63,460 nucleotides of DNA from Streptomyces sp. E2N166 (GTDB lineage Bacteria; Actinomycetota; Actinomycetes; Streptomycetales; Streptomycetaceae): positions 1,211,788-1,275,247 of the forward strand of contig NZ_RAIF01000006.1 in NCBI RefSeq assembly GCF_003671715.1. Reading direction: 5' to 3'. A program made the translations under genes and the position numbers. Under the pieces are notes generated by a model. The model saw only the letters and a list, made by a program, of their open reading frames with translations. It searched no databases and was not told the origin of the DNA. Positions 1-13,437 of the stretch are shown here, piece by piece; the first letter of the stretch is position 1, and each line of letters starts with the position of its first letter.

Positions 1-1988
1 CCCACCCGCCGCGGACGCCCCGCGGGCGTGACCGGCAGCGGCACCGGGCCCAGCACCTCGGCCTCGCGCGGCAAACCGACCGCACCGAGGAAGGCGGCCA
101 CCGCCTCCGCCGGTCCCGCCACGGCCGCCATCCGCGACACCGGCGGAAAGCCCAGCTCGGCCCGCTCGGCCAGTTCCCGCACGGCGTGGCCGACGGGGTC
201 CCAGCGCACCAGCGCCTGCACCGGCCGCAGGGTGGGCTCGGCGACCGCGACGACGGTGCCCCCGGCGCTCTGCGGGCGCACCAGCGCGGAGGCGGCCAGC
301 CAGCGCCGCAGCGCGTCCTCACCGGCGCGCAGGTCCGGCCGCCCGAGCATCGCCCAGCCGTCGAGCAGCAGTGCCGCCGCGTAGCCGCCCTCGGCGACGG
401 GTTCGGCCCCCGGGGTGCTCACGACCAGCGCGGGCGTCTCCGGCACGGTGTCCAGCACCTGCTCGCGCCCCGAGGTGCGCACCGGCACCGCCGGGAACGC
501 CCGCCCCAGTTCCTCGGCGGTGCGGCGGGCCCCCACGATCTGGGCGCGCAACCGGAACGCCCCGCACTCCGGGCAGTGCCACCCGCCCTCCTCGCGCCCG
601 CACCAGCCGCACCGCAGCGCGGCCCCGGACTCCTGCCCCTCCAGCGGCCCCGAGCAGTGCCGGCAGCGCGCGGGCGTCCGGCACGCGGCGCAGGCCATCC
701 GCGGTACGTAGCCCCGCCTGGGCACCTGCACGAGCACCGGTCCGTGCCGCAGTCCGTCCCTGACGGCCTGCCAGGCGAGGGTCGGCAGCCGTGCGGCGCG
801 GGCGGCCTCGTCCCGGGCGAGATCCTGGTCCCCCACCGTCCGAACCAGCGGGGCGGCGGCTCGCACCTGCTCCCGCGCGGCGACCAGTGGCCGGGCCCAG
901 CCGGTCTCCACGAGCTGGGCGGCCTCCACGGTGCAGTTCCAGCCGCCCAGCAGGAAGGCGCACCTGTCCTGGGCGGCGCGCAGCAGCAGCACCTCGCGCG
1001 CGTGCGGCTGCGGGGCGTGCGGTTCGCTGTGGCTGTCGTCGCCGTCGTCCCAGAGGGCGACCAGCCCCAGGTCCCGCACCGGCGCGAACATGGCGGCGCG
1101 GGTCCCGACGACGGCCCGTACGGCCCCTCGGCGCACCGCGAGCCACTGCGCGTACCGCTTCTCGGGTCCGGCGTCGGCGGTGAGCACCGCGTGCCGTCCC
1201 TCGCCCAGCAGCGCGGTCAGCGCGGCGTCGGCGCGGGCGACGGCCCTCCCGTCGGGCAGGACGACGAGCGCGCCCCGGCCGGAGGCCAGCGTGGCCGCCA
1301 CGGCCCGCGCCAGCTCCTCGCTCCACCGCGGACCCGGCAGCGCGTTCCACACGGCGCGCGGCGTACCCCCCGAGGCGAGCGCCGCCACGAACGCGGACCC
1401 CTGCTCGTACCGCGTCCAGGACCCCGGCCCGGGCACCGGCGGCGGGGGCAGCGGATCGGGTGACGTCCGCTTCTCGGCGCGCGCGTTCCGCGGCGGTACG
1501 GCGAGCTGCAGCACGTCGGCGAGGCTGCCCGCGTACCGGTCGGCGACCGCCCGCGCGAGTCCGAGCAGTTCCTCGTCGAGCACCGGCTCGGGCGAGACGA
1601 CCTGGGCCAGCGCGGCGAGGGGGCCCGAGTAGTCGGACTCGGCGAGCCGCTCGACGAGGAAGCCGTCGATGAGCCCCCCGCCCTCGCGCCGCCCGTCCCG
1701 CACCCGGTGCCGCCCGGCCCCGAACCGCACCCGCACCCGCACGCCGGGCTGGGCGTCGGCGTCGAGCTCCTCGGGCACGGCGTAGTCGAAGTACCTGTCG
1801 AGGTGGAGTACGCCCTTGTCGACGAGGACCCGGGCGACGGGCAGTTCACCGGCGAGCGCGGCTCCACGCCAGGTCCGCGGCTTGGCCCGCGGCGCCTTCG
1901 CCTCGCGCACGCTCTCCCGGATGAGCGCGAGCTGCTCGGGCGGCGCGTCCTGGGCGCCACCGCCCGCCGGTTCGTTCTCGCTGCTCAC
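1..1988 (-). CDS. priA: Primosomal protein N' (PriA), actinobacterial helicase-degenerate form, C-terminus cut by window edge
   Basis: PriA recognises stalled forks and restarts replication. About 662 residues are visible; the C-terminal end lies beyond base 1. A zinc-binding region with paired Cys motifs (CAAC, CRHC, CGWC, CPEC) lies near residues 430-480 and identifies the family. The helicase core is degenerate: where PriA normally has the Walker A GxTGSGKT there is ALPGPRW (near residue 217), and the DEEH box is replaced by WDDGDD (near residue 312). This is known for actinobacterial PriA, so it probably acts as a structural restart factor and not as a helicase. The GTG start at 1988 lies 7 nt after a -10 hexamer (see the promoter entry), so the mRNA should be leaderless. 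metK ends 155 bp upstream behind a hairpin, so priA has its own promoter. Confidence 0.9.
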   Translation of the reverse strand, partial: MSSENEPAGGGAQDAPPEQLALIRESVREAKAPRAKPRTWRGAALAGELPVARVLVDKGVLHLDRYFDYAVPEELDADAQPGVRVRVRFGAGRHRVRDGRREGGGLIDGFLVERLAESDYSGPLAALAQVVSPEPVLDEELLGLARAVADRYAGSLADVLQLAVPPRNARAEKRTSPDPLPPPPVPGPGSWTRYEQGSAFVAALASGGTPRAVWNALPGPRWSEELARAVAATLASGRGALVVLPDGRAVARADAALTALLGEGRHAVLTADAGPEKRYAQWLAVRRGAVRAVVGTRAAMFAPVRDLGLVALWDDGDDSHSEPHAPQPHAREVLLLRAAQDRCAFLLGGWNCTVEAAQLVETGWARPLVAAREQVRAAAPLVRTVGDQDLARDEAARAARLPTLAWQAVRDGLRHGPVLVQVPRRGYVPRMACAACRTPARCRHCSGPLEGQESGAALRCGWCGREEGGWHCPECGAFRLRAQIVGARRTAEELGRAFPAVPVRTSGREQVLDTVPETPALVVSTPGAEPVAEGGYAAALLLDGWAMLGRPDLRAGEDALRRWLAASALVRPQSAGGTVVAVAEPTLRPVQALVRWDPVGHAVRELAERAELGFPPVSRMAAVAGPAEAVAAFLGAVGLPREAEVLGPVPLPVTPAGRPRRV

Positions 1989-1995
1989 GCCTGCA

Positions 1996-2018
1996 TTCCT
2001 ACCAAAGACCACTGACAA
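1996..2018 (-). promoter_or_regulatory. RecA-NDp/PafBC-type DNA-damage promoter of priA (near match)
   Basis: On the minus strand the order is TTGTCAGTG, 8 nt, then TAGGAA (followed by T). The actinobacterial RecA-NDp motif used by the PafBC activator is TTGTCRGTG-N8-TAnnnT. The upstream box matches perfectly; the last base of the -10 is A instead of T, or the T is one base late. The priA GTG follows 7 nt after the hexamer, which implies a leaderless transcript. The same geometry is seen at rarA in this window. Confidence 0.65.
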
Positions 2019-2073
2019 ACGACGGTGCCCGGACGCGCCCCCACGTGCCCGCCCTGCCCGCGCGCGGACACGC

Positions 2074-2110
2074 CGAGGCCCGGCGTCCCCACCGGGGACA
2101 CCGGGCCTCG
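2074..2110 (-). terminator. Hairpin terminator after metK
   Basis: 17-bp inverted repeat (2074-2090 with 2094-2110) with one G:T-type mismatch and a 3-nt loop, 34 bp past the metK stop. There is no real U-tract, as is common for Streptomyces terminators. It separates metK from the priA promoter. Confidence 0.75.
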
Positions 2111-2143
2111 CGACGTGCCGTCGGGCGGGACGCGTCGGGTGCC

Positions 2144-3352
<1,209 letters not shown>

Positions 3353-3580
3353 AACGCTCCCTGGGGTTGCAGCGGCTGCTGGCTGATCATTGGTGGACGG
3401 CACGGGGAGCTGCACCCGGCGACGTCCGAGAACAGTTTATCGGTCGCACTCCACCACGGGCCCACCCGTCTCGCCTCTCGGAAGGGCTGTGACCTGCGGC
3501 ACGGGCATTCTGCCTGGAACGACGCACCCTTGGCCAGGGCCGCCACGCTCCAATGCGCGGGGTTCGCGAGCCGGGTGGAG

Positions 3581-3595
3581 TGAATGAGTCATTCA
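3581..3595. repeat. AT-rich perfect palindrome at the coaBC stop
   Basis: TGAATGA-G-TCATTCA, a perfect 7-bp inverted repeat around one base, overlapping the coaBC stop codon (3593-3595) at the upstream end of the 240-bp coaBC-metK spacer. It stands out in very GC-rich DNA. It could be an operator for metK or chance; no family can be named. Confidence 0.4.
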
Positions 3596-4795
3596 GCCGA
3601 GCCGTTCCGCCACGAGGTCCCACACCGTTTCGGCCAGGGCTTCCTTGGGGCCGTGCGCCACCGGGGTCTCGCTGCCGTCGGCGCCGAGGATCACGGCCTC
3701 GTTCTCCTCGGACCCGAAGGTCTTGCGCTCCCCCACCTCGTTGACCACGAGGAGGTCGCACCCCTTGCGCTTCAGCTTCGCCCGGCCGTTGGCGAGGACC
3801 TCGTCGGTCTCGGCGGCGAAGCCGACGACCACCTGCCCGGAGCGGGCCCGGTCCGTGGAGATCTCCGCGAGGATGTCCGGGTTGCGCACCAGGGTGATCG
3901 GGGCGGGTTCCTGGTCGTCCTTCTTCTTGATCTTCCCGGCGGCGTACGTCGCCGGCCGGAAGTCCGCGACCGCCGCGGCCATGACGACGGCGTCGGCGTC
4001 CGCCGCGGCACGCAGCATCGCCTCGCGCAGTTCCACGGCCGTGCCCACCGGGATCACGTCCACACCGGCCGGGTCCGGCAGCGACGGGTTGGCCGCGACC
4101 AGAGTGACGCGGGCGCCCCGGGCGGCGGCGGTGCGGGCGAGGGCGTAGCCCTGCTTGCCGGAGGAGCGGTTGCCGAGGAAGCGGACCGGGTCGAGGGGCT
4201 CCCGGGTACCGCCGGCGCTGACGACGACGTGCCGTCCGGCGAGGTCCGGCTCGCGCACGCCGCGGGCGAGTACCCGGCGGCAGGCCTCGAAGATCTCGCC
4301 GGGGTCGGGCAGCCGGCCCTTGCCGGTGTCGACGCCGGTGAGGCGGCCGACGGCCGGTTCGATCACGAGGGCGCCGCGCCGGCGGAGCGTCGCCACGTTC
4401 TCCTGGGTGGCCGGGTGCTCCCACATCTCGGTGTGCATGGCGGGAGCGAAGACGACCGGGCAGCGGGCCGTGAGCAGTGTGTTGGTGAGGAGGTCGTCGG
4501 CGAGGCCGTGGGCGGCCTTGGCGAGCGTGTCGGCGGTGGCCGGGGCGACGACGACCAGATCGGCGTGCTGGCCGATGCGCACGTGCGGGACCTGGTGGAC
4601 GTCGTCCCACACCTCGGTCGACACGGGGTTGCCGGACAGCGCGGACCAGGTGGCGGCGCCGACGAAGTGCAGCGCGGAGGCGGTGGGGACGACCCGGACC
4701 TCGTGCCCCGACTCCGTGAACCTGCGCAGCAGCTCACAGGCCTTGTACGCGGCGATGCCGCCGCTGACCCCCAGAACGACCTTGGGCTTGTCCAC
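3593..4795 (-). CDS. coaBC: Bifunctional phosphopantothenoylcysteine decarboxylase / phosphopantothenate-cysteine ligase
   Basis: Carries out two middle steps of coenzyme A synthesis: joining cysteine to 4'-phosphopantothenate (CoaB) and decarboxylating the product (CoaC, flavin-dependent). The 400-residue product has the N-terminal flavoprotein CoaC half (GVSGGIAAYK near the start, later PAMHTEMWEH with the conserved His/Met region) and the C-terminal CoaB half (VVSAGGTREPLDPVRF and NRSSGKQGYALA). The GTG at 4795 is chosen because GGGGAGAGAC sits just before it and the product then begins directly at the Rossmann-type fold; an upstream in-frame start at 4849 would add an 18-residue unconserved tail. 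It follows rpoZ in the same direction across a hairpin. Confidence 0.96.
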   Translation of the reverse strand: MDKPKVVLGVSGGIAAYKACELLRRFTESGHEVRVVPTASALHFVGAATWSALSGNPVSTEVWDDVHQVPHVRIGQHADLVVVAPATADTLAKAAHGLADDLLTNTLLTARCPVVFAPAMHTEMWEHPATQENVATLRRRGALVIEPAVGRLTGVDTGKGRLPDPGEIFEACRRVLARGVREPDLAGRHVVVSAGGTREPLDPVRFLGNRSSGKQGYALARTAAARGARVTLVAANPSLPDPAGVDVIPVGTAVELREAMLRAAADADAVVMAAAVADFRPATYAAGKIKKKDDQEPAPITLVRNPDILAEISTDRARSGQVVVGFAAETDEVLANGRAKLKRKGCDLLVVNEVGERKTFGSEENEAVILGADGSETPVAHGPKEALAETVWDLVAERLG

Positions 4796-4845
4796 CGTCT
4801 CTCCCCGTCTCCCCGGCTCGGATGTCGCGTACGACCCATCACACA

Positions 4846-4880
4846 CCACAGGCCCGACAGTCGGACTGCCGGGCCTGTGG
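4846..4880 (-). terminator. Hairpin between rpoZ and coaBC
   Basis: Perfect 11-bp inverted repeat (4846-4856 with 4870-4880) with a 13-nt loop, 37 bp after the rpoZ stop. It is a likely rpoZ terminator or partial terminator; coaBC may receive read-through or have its own promoter. Confidence 0.6.
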
Positions 4881-4917
4881 AAAAGTCAGCGTGAGGCTGA
4901 AAACAATACCGCCGGTG

Positions 4918-5190
4918 TTACTGCGCCGGACCCTCGATGGCCTCGGAGGTCAGCAGCCCCGCGTTGATCTCGCGCAGGGCGATCGAGAGCGGCTTCTCGT
5001 GGACGTGGGTGTCCACGAGGGGACCGACGTACTCGAGGAGGCCCTCGCCGAGCTGCGAGTAGTACGCGTTGATCTGGCGGGCCCGCTTGGCCGCGTAGAT
5101 CACGAGGCTGTACTTCGAGTCCGTGGCCTCGAGGAGCTCGTCGATCGGCGGGTTGATGATGCCCTCGGGCGCGGAGATGGAAGAGGACAC
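4918..5190 (-). CDS. rpoZ: RNA polymerase omega subunit
   Basis: 90 residues, normal for actinobacterial omega, which helps assemble and stabilise the beta' subunit of RNA polymerase. The sequence shows the omega signature: [10 protein letters not shown], then [18 protein letters not shown], followed by the C-terminal part with [10 protein letters not shown]. The GTG start at 5190 has GGAAGGTAG a few bases upstream. It lies 62 bp downstream of gmk. The gmk-rpoZ pairing is widely conserved and is suggestive because both products are linked to (p)ppGpp in other bacteria; that link is background knowledge and is not visible here. Confidence 0.97.
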   Translation of the reverse strand: MSSSISAPEGIINPPIDELLEATDSKYSLVIYAAKRARQINAYYSQLGEGLLEYVGPLVDTHVHEKPLSIALREINAGLLTSEAIEGPAQ

Positions 5191-5252
5191 GCTCTACCTT
5201 CCGATGGATGGGAAAGATTCTGTCGGGATGATCGCAGGGTGACCAGTGGCGA

Positions 5253-5846
5253 TCACACGACGTTCGTCAAGGCTAGCAGCTCGCGCGCCACGTCCTCGAC
5301 GGAGGTGTTGACCAGGGTCTGGTCGAACTCCGGCTCGGCCGCCAGCTCGACCTTGGCCGCGGCGAGGCGGCGCTCGATCACTTCCGGAGGCTCGGTGCCC
5401 CGGCCGGTGAGCCTGCGCACCAGCTCCTCCCAAGAGGGCGGGGCCAGGAACACCAGCTGGGCCTCGGGCATGGACTCGCGGACCTGCCGCGCGCCCTGGA
5501 GGTCGATCTCCAGGAGCACCGGCTCACCGGCGTCCAGGCGCTCCAGTACGGCCGCACGCGGTGTGCCGTAGCGGTTGCCGGCGAACTCGGCCCACTCCAG
5601 CAGCTCACCGTTGGCGATCAGCTTGTCCATCTCCTCGTCGGTGACGAAGAAGTAGTGGACACCGTGCTGCTCGCCGGGTCGGGGCCTGCGGGTCGTCGCC
5701 GAGACCGACAGCCAGACCTCGGGGTGTTCCTTGCGCATATGGGCGACGACCGTGCTCTTGCCGACCCCCGAGGGGCCGGAGAGCACGGTCAGCCGCGGAC
5801 GTGCGTCCGGGGGTACGGGGGACGTCCCCCGGGGTGTTGCAGCCAT
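5253..5846 (-). CDS. gmk: Guanylate kinase
   Basis: Phosphorylates GMP to GDP with ATP. The 197-residue product has the P-loop GPSGVGKST at about residues 24-32, the GMP-binding stretch with [11 protein letters not shown] and YFFVTDEEM, and the lid region RRLTGRGTE. Residues 1-20 are a short Pro/Arg-rich extension before the P-loop. The ATG at 5846 is only 37 bp after the sIHF stop, so both genes probably share a transcript that continues into rpoZ. Confidence 0.97.
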   Translation of the reverse strand: MAATPRGTSPVPPDARPRLTVLSGPSGVGKSTVVAHMRKEHPEVWLSVSATTRRPRPGEQHGVHYFFVTDEEMDKLIANGELLEWAEFAGNRYGTPRAAVLERLDAGEPVLLEIDLQGARQVRESMPEAQLVFLAPPSWEELVRRLTGRGTEPPEVIERRLAAAKVELAAEPEFDQTLVNTSVEDVARELLALTNVV

Positions 5847-5883
5847 GCAGCGATTATTCCAGCAATCCCGGAGTGGTCCGGAC

Positions 5884-6207
5884 TCAGCTGCCGGTGCTGC
5901 CGAACTCGCGCTCCAGGGAGGCGATCTGGTTGGAACCGAGCCCGCGCACGCGACGGCTCTCGGAGATGCCCAGTCGCTCCATGATCTGCTTGGCGCGGAC
6001 CTTGCCCACGCCCGGCAGGGACTCGAGGAGGGCGGAGACCTTCATCTTGCCGATGACGTCGTTCTCCTGGCCCTGCTTGATGACCTCGTGGAGGGAGGCG
6101 CCGGAGTGCTTGAGTCGATTCTTGACCTCGGCCCGCTCCCGGCGAGCCGCGGCGGCCTTTTCGAGCGCGGCTGCGCGCTGTTCAGGGGTAAGGGGCGGAA
6201 GAGCCAC
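5884..6207 (-). CDS. ihf: Actinobacterial integration host factor (sIHF)
   Basis: Small basic nucleoid protein specific to actinobacteria (sIHF/mIHF), which binds DNA and influences nucleoid compaction, development and antibiotic production in Streptomyces. With the GTG at 6207 the product is 107 residues, the family length: a charged N-terminal helix ([19 protein letters not shown]) and a helix-hairpin-helix DNA-binding segment [18 protein letters not shown] near residues 64-81. The frame is open to 6330, but upstream residues are not family-like, and GAGGTGAC precedes the chosen start. It sits between pyrF (223 bp upstream) and gmk. Confidence 0.95.
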   Translation of the reverse strand: MALPPLTPEQRAAALEKAAAARRERAEVKNRLKHSGASLHEVIKQGQENDVIGKMKVSALLESLPGVGKVRAKQIMERLGISESRRVRGLGSNQIASLEREFGSTGS

Positions 6208-6430
6208 GCCTACGTCACCTCGGATGTCGAACTGTCGGATACGGACCGGTGAGGAACCTAGTCGCCCCACACCTGGGGAGCCACGAGCAACACGCTTGCC
6301 CGCGGACTCTCGTCGGAGACTAGCGGTCAAGTCCGCCGGAGTCAGCGAGAACAGCGGAAAAGTCCTGGTCAGCCTCCGTCAGGGCGGACATTTAGGACAT
6401 ACTGCCTCGGATTTGAGGATGTATCCAGAG
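6208..6430. other. pyrF-sIHF intergenic region
   Basis: 223 bp without a gene; it must hold the sIHF promoter. The segment next to the pyrF stop is locally AT-rich and contains a direct repeat GGACAT-TTA-GGACAT (6387-6401, plus strand), 9-bp period, which could be a protein site. No strong terminator hairpin after pyrF was found by eye. A TAGGTT hexamer on the minus strand is a weak -10 candidate. Confidence 0.35.
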
Positions 6431-7276
6431 TCAGGACGCCGTGACCGCGGTCCTGGTCTCCTCCGCGAAACGGTCTGCGGCCTTCCGCAACGCGGCCACA
6501 TCGGGACCGTGACGCAGAACACCCCGGCTGACGTTCGGAACGACGTTGCGCACCGCGGCGCCGAAGACCCGCGGCAGATCCGCGGGGGTGGCTCCCTGCG
6601 CGCCGATGCCGGGCGCGAGGAGCGGGCCGTTGATGCCCAGGTCGTACGACGACAGGTCGCCGAGGGTGGCGCCGACCACCGCGCCGAAGGACCCGAGGGG
6701 CTCCTCCCCGGCGTTCTCGGCGGCCAGGTGCGCCAGGACCGTCGCCCCGACGCTGCGCCCGTCGGTCCGGACCGCGTGCTGGACCTCGGCGCCCTCCGGG
6801 TTGGAGGTCAGCGCCAGCACGAACAGGCCCGCACCGCTCTCGCGCGCCATGTCGACGGCCGGCTTCAGAGACCCGTAGCCGAGGTACGGCGAGACGGTCA
6901 GCGCGTCCGAGAACAGCGGGGCGTCCCTGCGCAGGAACGACTCGGCGTACGCGGCCATGGTAGAGCCGATGTCGCCGCGTTTGGCGTCCATGACGACCAG
7001 GGCGCCGGCCGCCCGCGCCTCCTCGACCGACTTCTCCAGTACGGCGACGCCACGCGATCCGAAGCGCTCGAAGAAGGCGCTCTGCGGCTTGAGCACGGCG
7101 ACCCGGCCGGCCACCGCCTCCACGACGGTGCGGCTGAAACGCTCCAGACCGGCCACGTCGTCGTTCAGACCCCACTCGGCGAGCAGGGAGGCGTGCGGGT
7201 CGATGCCGACGCACAGCGGCCCGCGCTCGTCCATCGCGCGGCGCAGCCGGGCGCCGAAGGGTTCGAGTACCGTCAT
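6431..7276 (-). CDS. pyrF: Orotidine 5'-phosphate decarboxylase
   Basis: Last step of UMP synthesis, decarboxylating OMP. 281 residues, the longer actinobacterial type. The catalytic segment [13 protein letters not shown], with the active Lys and two Asp, is near residue 98; the N-terminal CVGIDPH and the later [15 protein letters not shown] (phosphate/ribose binding) are also visible. The ATG overlaps the pyrD stop by 4 bases (ATGA at 7273-7276), so translation is coupled. It is the last gene of the pyr operon. Confidence 0.97.
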   Translation of the reverse strand: MTVLEPFGARLRRAMDERGPLCVGIDPHASLLAEWGLNDDVAGLERFSRTVVEAVAGRVAVLKPQSAFFERFGSRGVAVLEKSVEEARAAGALVVMDAKRGDIGSTMAAYAESFLRRDAPLFSDALTVSPYLGYGSLKPAVDMARESGAGLFVLALTSNPEGAEVQHAVRTDGRSVGATVLAHLAAENAGEEPLGSFGAVVGATLGDLSSYDLGINGPLLAPGIGAQGATPADLPRVFGAAVRNVVPNVSRGVLRHGPDVAALRKAADRFAEETRTAVTAS

Positions 7277-8379
7277 GCGTTCTTCCTGACGTCGGCGCCG
7301 ACCGCGTCGGCGAGGGTGGCGTACGGGCTCTGCCGCAGGCGCGCGGCGAGTCCCTTGTGGACGGCGCGGCCCCAGAAGGGACCCTCGTAGACGAACGCGC
7401 TGTAGCCCTGGACCAGCGTGGCCCCGGCCAGGATGCGCTGCCAGGCGTCCTCGGCGCTCTCGACGCCACCGACGCCCACCAGGGTGATCCGGTCGCCCAC
7501 GCGCGCGTAGAGGCGGCGCAGCACCTCCAGGGAGCGCTCCTTGAGCGGTGCGCCGGACAGGCCGCCGGCCTCCCGGACGAGCACCGGCGAGGACGTGAGG
7601 CCGAGGCCCTCGCGCGCGATGGTGGTGTTGGTGGCGATGATCCCGTCCAGGCCCAGCTCCACGGCCAGGTCGGCGACCGCGTCGACGTCCTCGTCGGCGA
7701 GGTCGGGCGCGATCTTGACCAGGAGCGGGACGCGCCGCGCGGTGACGGCGCGGTCGGCGGCCTCGCGGACGGCGCTCAGGAGCGGACGCAGGTGGTCCAC
7801 CGCCTGGAGGTTGCGCAGTCCGGGCGTGTTCGGGGAGGAGACGTTGACGACGAGGTAGTCGGCGTGCGGGGCGAGCCGCTCGGCGGACTTCACGTAGTCG
7901 CCGACGGCCGCCTCCTCCGGGACGACCTTCGTCTTGCCGATGTTGACGCCGACGACGGTCCGCAAGAGGGGCGTACGGGAGGCCAGACGGGCGGCGACGG
8001 CCAGCGAGCCGTCGTTGTTGAAGCCCATGCGGTTGATCAGCGCCCGGTCACTCACCAGACGGAACAGCCGTTTCTTGGGGTTTCCGGGCTGCGGCTCCCC
8101 CGTCACGGTACCGATCTCGACGTGGTCGAAGCCGAGCATCGCCATGCCGTCGATGGCGACCGCGTTCTTGTCGAAGCCGGCCGCCAGCCCGAAGGGGCCG
8201 TGCATGCGCAGGCCGAAGGCCTCGGTGCGCAGTTCCTTGAAGCGGGGCGCCAGCACGGCCGCGACGAAGGTGCGCAGGACGGGGACGCGGACGGCGAGGC
8301 GGATCCAGCCAAAGGCGAGGTGGTGCGCCCGCTCCGGGTCCATCCGCTTGAAGACGAGCGAGAAGAAGGTCTTGTACAT
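7273..8379 (-). CDS. pyrD: Dihydroorotate dehydrogenase (quinone), class 2
   Basis: Oxidises dihydroorotate to orotate and passes electrons to quinone. 368 residues. It begins with an amphipathic N-terminal helix ([23 protein letters not shown]), typical of membrane-associated class 2 enzymes, followed by the FMN barrel with [10 protein letters not shown], the active-site loop [11 protein letters not shown] with catalytic Ser, and [10 protein letters not shown]. The ATG at 8379 has GAGGACACC directly before it. A 13-bp hairpin lies immediately upstream, between carB and pyrD, and its arm can also pair with this ribosome site (see findings). Confidence 0.97.
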   Translation of the reverse strand: MYKTFFSLVFKRMDPERAHHLAFGWIRLAVRVPVLRTFVAAVLAPRFKELRTEAFGLRMHGPFGLAAGFDKNAVAIDGMAMLGFDHVEIGTVTGEPQPGNPKKRLFRLVSDRALINRMGFNNDGSLAVAARLASRTPLLRTVVGVNIGKTKVVPEEAAVGDYVKSAERLAPHADYLVVNVSSPNTPGLRNLQAVDHLRPLLSAVREAADRAVTARRVPLLVKIAPDLADEDVDAVADLAVELGLDGIIATNTTIAREGLGLTSSPVLVREAGGLSGAPLKERSLEVLRRLYARVGDRITLVGVGGVESAEDAWQRILAGATLVQGYSAFVYEGPFWGRAVHKGLAARLRQSPYATLADAVGADVRKNA

Positions 8380-8393
8380 GGTGTCCTCATGAA

Positions 8394-8423
8394 GAGGGGG
8401 ACACCGTTTCCGGTGTCCCCCTC
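8394..8423 (-). promoter_or_regulatory. Hairpin in the carB-pyrD gap, possible pyrD translation control
   Basis: Perfect 13-bp stem (8394-8406 with 8411-8423) with a 4-nt loop, GAAA when read on the minus strand, ending 14 nt before the pyrD start. The downstream arm contains GGTGTCC, which is complementary both to the upstream arm and to GGACACC in the pyrD ribosome binding site, so two mutually exclusive pairings are possible. It may instead be a simple partial terminator inside the operon. Confidence 0.55.
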
Positions 8424-8430
8424 GGGGTTG

Positions 8431-11731
<3,301 letters not shown>

Positions 11732-11739
<8 letters not shown>

Positions 11740-12874
11740 GCTGGCCCTCCATGAGCTTCACGAAGCGGTCGAACAGGTAGGCGGCGTCGTGCGGGCCGGC
11801 CGCCGCTTCGGGGTGGTACTGGACGCTGAAGGCCGGCTTGTCGAGGAGCTGCAGGCCCTCCACCACGTTGTCGTTGAGGCAGACGTGGGAGACCTCGGCG
11901 CGGCCGTAGGGGGTGTCGGAGACCTGGTCGAGCGGGGCGTCGACGGCGAAGCCGTGGTTGTGCGCGGTGACCTCGACCTTGCCGGTCGTACGGTCCTGCA
12001 CCGGCTGGTTGATGCCGCGGTGGCCGTACTTCAGCTTGAAGGTGCCGAAGCCGAGCGCGCGGCCCAGGATCTGGTTGCCGAAGCAGATGCCGAACAGCGG
12101 GGTGTCGCGCTCCAGGACGCCCCGCATCACGGAGACGGGGTGGTCGGCGGTGGCGGGGTCGCCGGGGCCGTTGGAGAAGAACACACCGTCGGGGTTGACG
12201 GCGTAGATGTCCTCGACGGTGGTCGTGGCGGGCAGGACGTGCACCTCGATGCCGCGCTCGGCCATGCGGTGCGGGGTCATGCCCTTGATGCCGAGGTCGA
12301 CGGCGGCGACGGTGAACTTCTTCTCGCCGATCGCCGGGACGACGTACGCCTCGGTGGTGGCGACCTCGGCGGAGAGGTCGGCGCCGGCCATCTCGGGGGC
12401 TTCCTGGACGCGGGCCAGCAGTGCGGCGTCGTCCTGGATCGCGTCACCGCTGAAGATGCCGACGCGCATGGCGCCGCGCTCACGCAGGTGGCGGGTGAGG
12501 GCGCGGGTGTCGACGCCCGAGACGCCGACGACGCCCTGGGCGGCCAGTTCCTCGTCCAGCGTGCGCGTCGAGCGCCAGTTGGAGGGCACGCGCGCGGGGT
12601 CGCGCACGACGTAGCCGGAGACCCAGATCCTCTTGGACTCCATGTCCTCGTCGTTGACGCCGGTGTTGCCCACGTGCGGCGCGGTCATGACGACGACCTG
12701 GCGGTGGTACGACGGGTCGGTGAGGGTTTCCTGGTAGCCGGTCATGCCGGTGGAGAACACGGCTTCGCCGAACGTGGCCCCCACGGCCCCGTAGGCACGG
12801 CCGCGGAAGATCCGGCCGTCCTCCAGGACGAGTACGGCGGGAGCCTTGCCGGCTCCCCTGGTGGAGGTCGTCAT
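11732..12874 (-). CDS. carA: Carbamoyl-phosphate synthase, small (glutaminase) subunit
   Basis: Class I glutamine amidotransferase subunit that releases ammonia for CarB. With the ATG at 12874 it is 380 residues. The N-terminal small-subunit domain contains [18 protein letters not shown]; the amidotransferase domain carries the nucleophile Cys in [15 protein letters not shown] and the His/Glu pair in [11 protein letters not shown]. The reading frame is open far upstream, but the ATG overlaps the stop of the preceding membrane-protein gene (ATGA), which fixes the start. Confidence 0.97.
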
Positions 12875-13437
12875 CGTGCGCCTTCCGTTTCCGTCTTGTT
12901 GATCATGTCGTTCAGGGCTTCGACCCACTCGTTGTGCTCGGCCGCGTGGTCCGAGCGGAAACCGGAGTCGATCATCTTGTCGCCGTGTTCCCAGGTGACG
13001 ACCAGCAGGCCGCCCTCGGTGAGCACCTTGCCGGCGATGCCCTTGTCGAGCCGGGCCTCGCGCAGTGCGGCGACGGGGACGAAGAAGTCGTTCGCGCCGG
13101 GGCGTACGACGTCCAGTCCCGCGTCCGTCAGTGTCAGCTCGACCCGGCTGCGGGTGCCCAGGCCGTGCGCCACGATGCGGTCCAGCCACTGTCCGGCGGT
13201 GGTGGAGCCGTGATAGCGACCGCTCATCGTCAGTTTCGCCGGGCCGGGCTCGTGCGGCGCGGTGGGCAGCTCCGGCAGGTCGCCCTGGAGGGTGCTGCGC
13301 CATTTCCAGCCCTCGCGCATCAGCCAGTAGACGAGCGCGACGAACAGGCCGAGGCCCACGACCCAGCCGACGCGGGCGGCCCAGTCGGTCACTTCCGCCG
13401 ATTCCTTCTCGGCGGCCAGCAGGATTACAGGTGTCAC
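12871..13437 (-). CDS. Small membrane-anchored protein with PH-like domain, embedded in the pyr operon
   Basis: 188 residues, function unknown. A single transmembrane helix lies near residues 18-40 ([16 protein letters not shown]), followed by a soluble domain of about 140 residues with a beta-rich pattern ([20 protein letters not shown], then [16 protein letters not shown]) that resembles bacterial PH-like folds; this domain reading is tentative. The GTG at 13437 overlaps the pyrC stop (GTGA) and its own stop overlaps the carA start (ATGA), so it is translationally coupled on both sides and is a true operon member. Orthologues sit at the same place in other Streptomyces. It has no known role in pyrimidine synthesis. 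Confidence 0.85.
   Translation of the reverse strand: MTPVILLAAEKESAEVTDWAARVGWVVGLGLFVALVYWLMREGWKWRSTLQGDLPELPTAPHEPGPAKLTMSGRYHGSTTAGQWLDRIVAHGLGTRSRVELTLTDAGLDVVRPGANDFFVPVAALREARLDKGIAGKVLTEGGLLVVTWEHGDKMIDSGFRSDHAAEHNEWVEALNDMINKTETEGAR

Noticed and set aside
3353..3592. SAM riboswitch upstream of metK
   Set aside because: No SAM-I, SAM-II or SAM-IV core pattern could be recognised by eye in the 240-bp gap.
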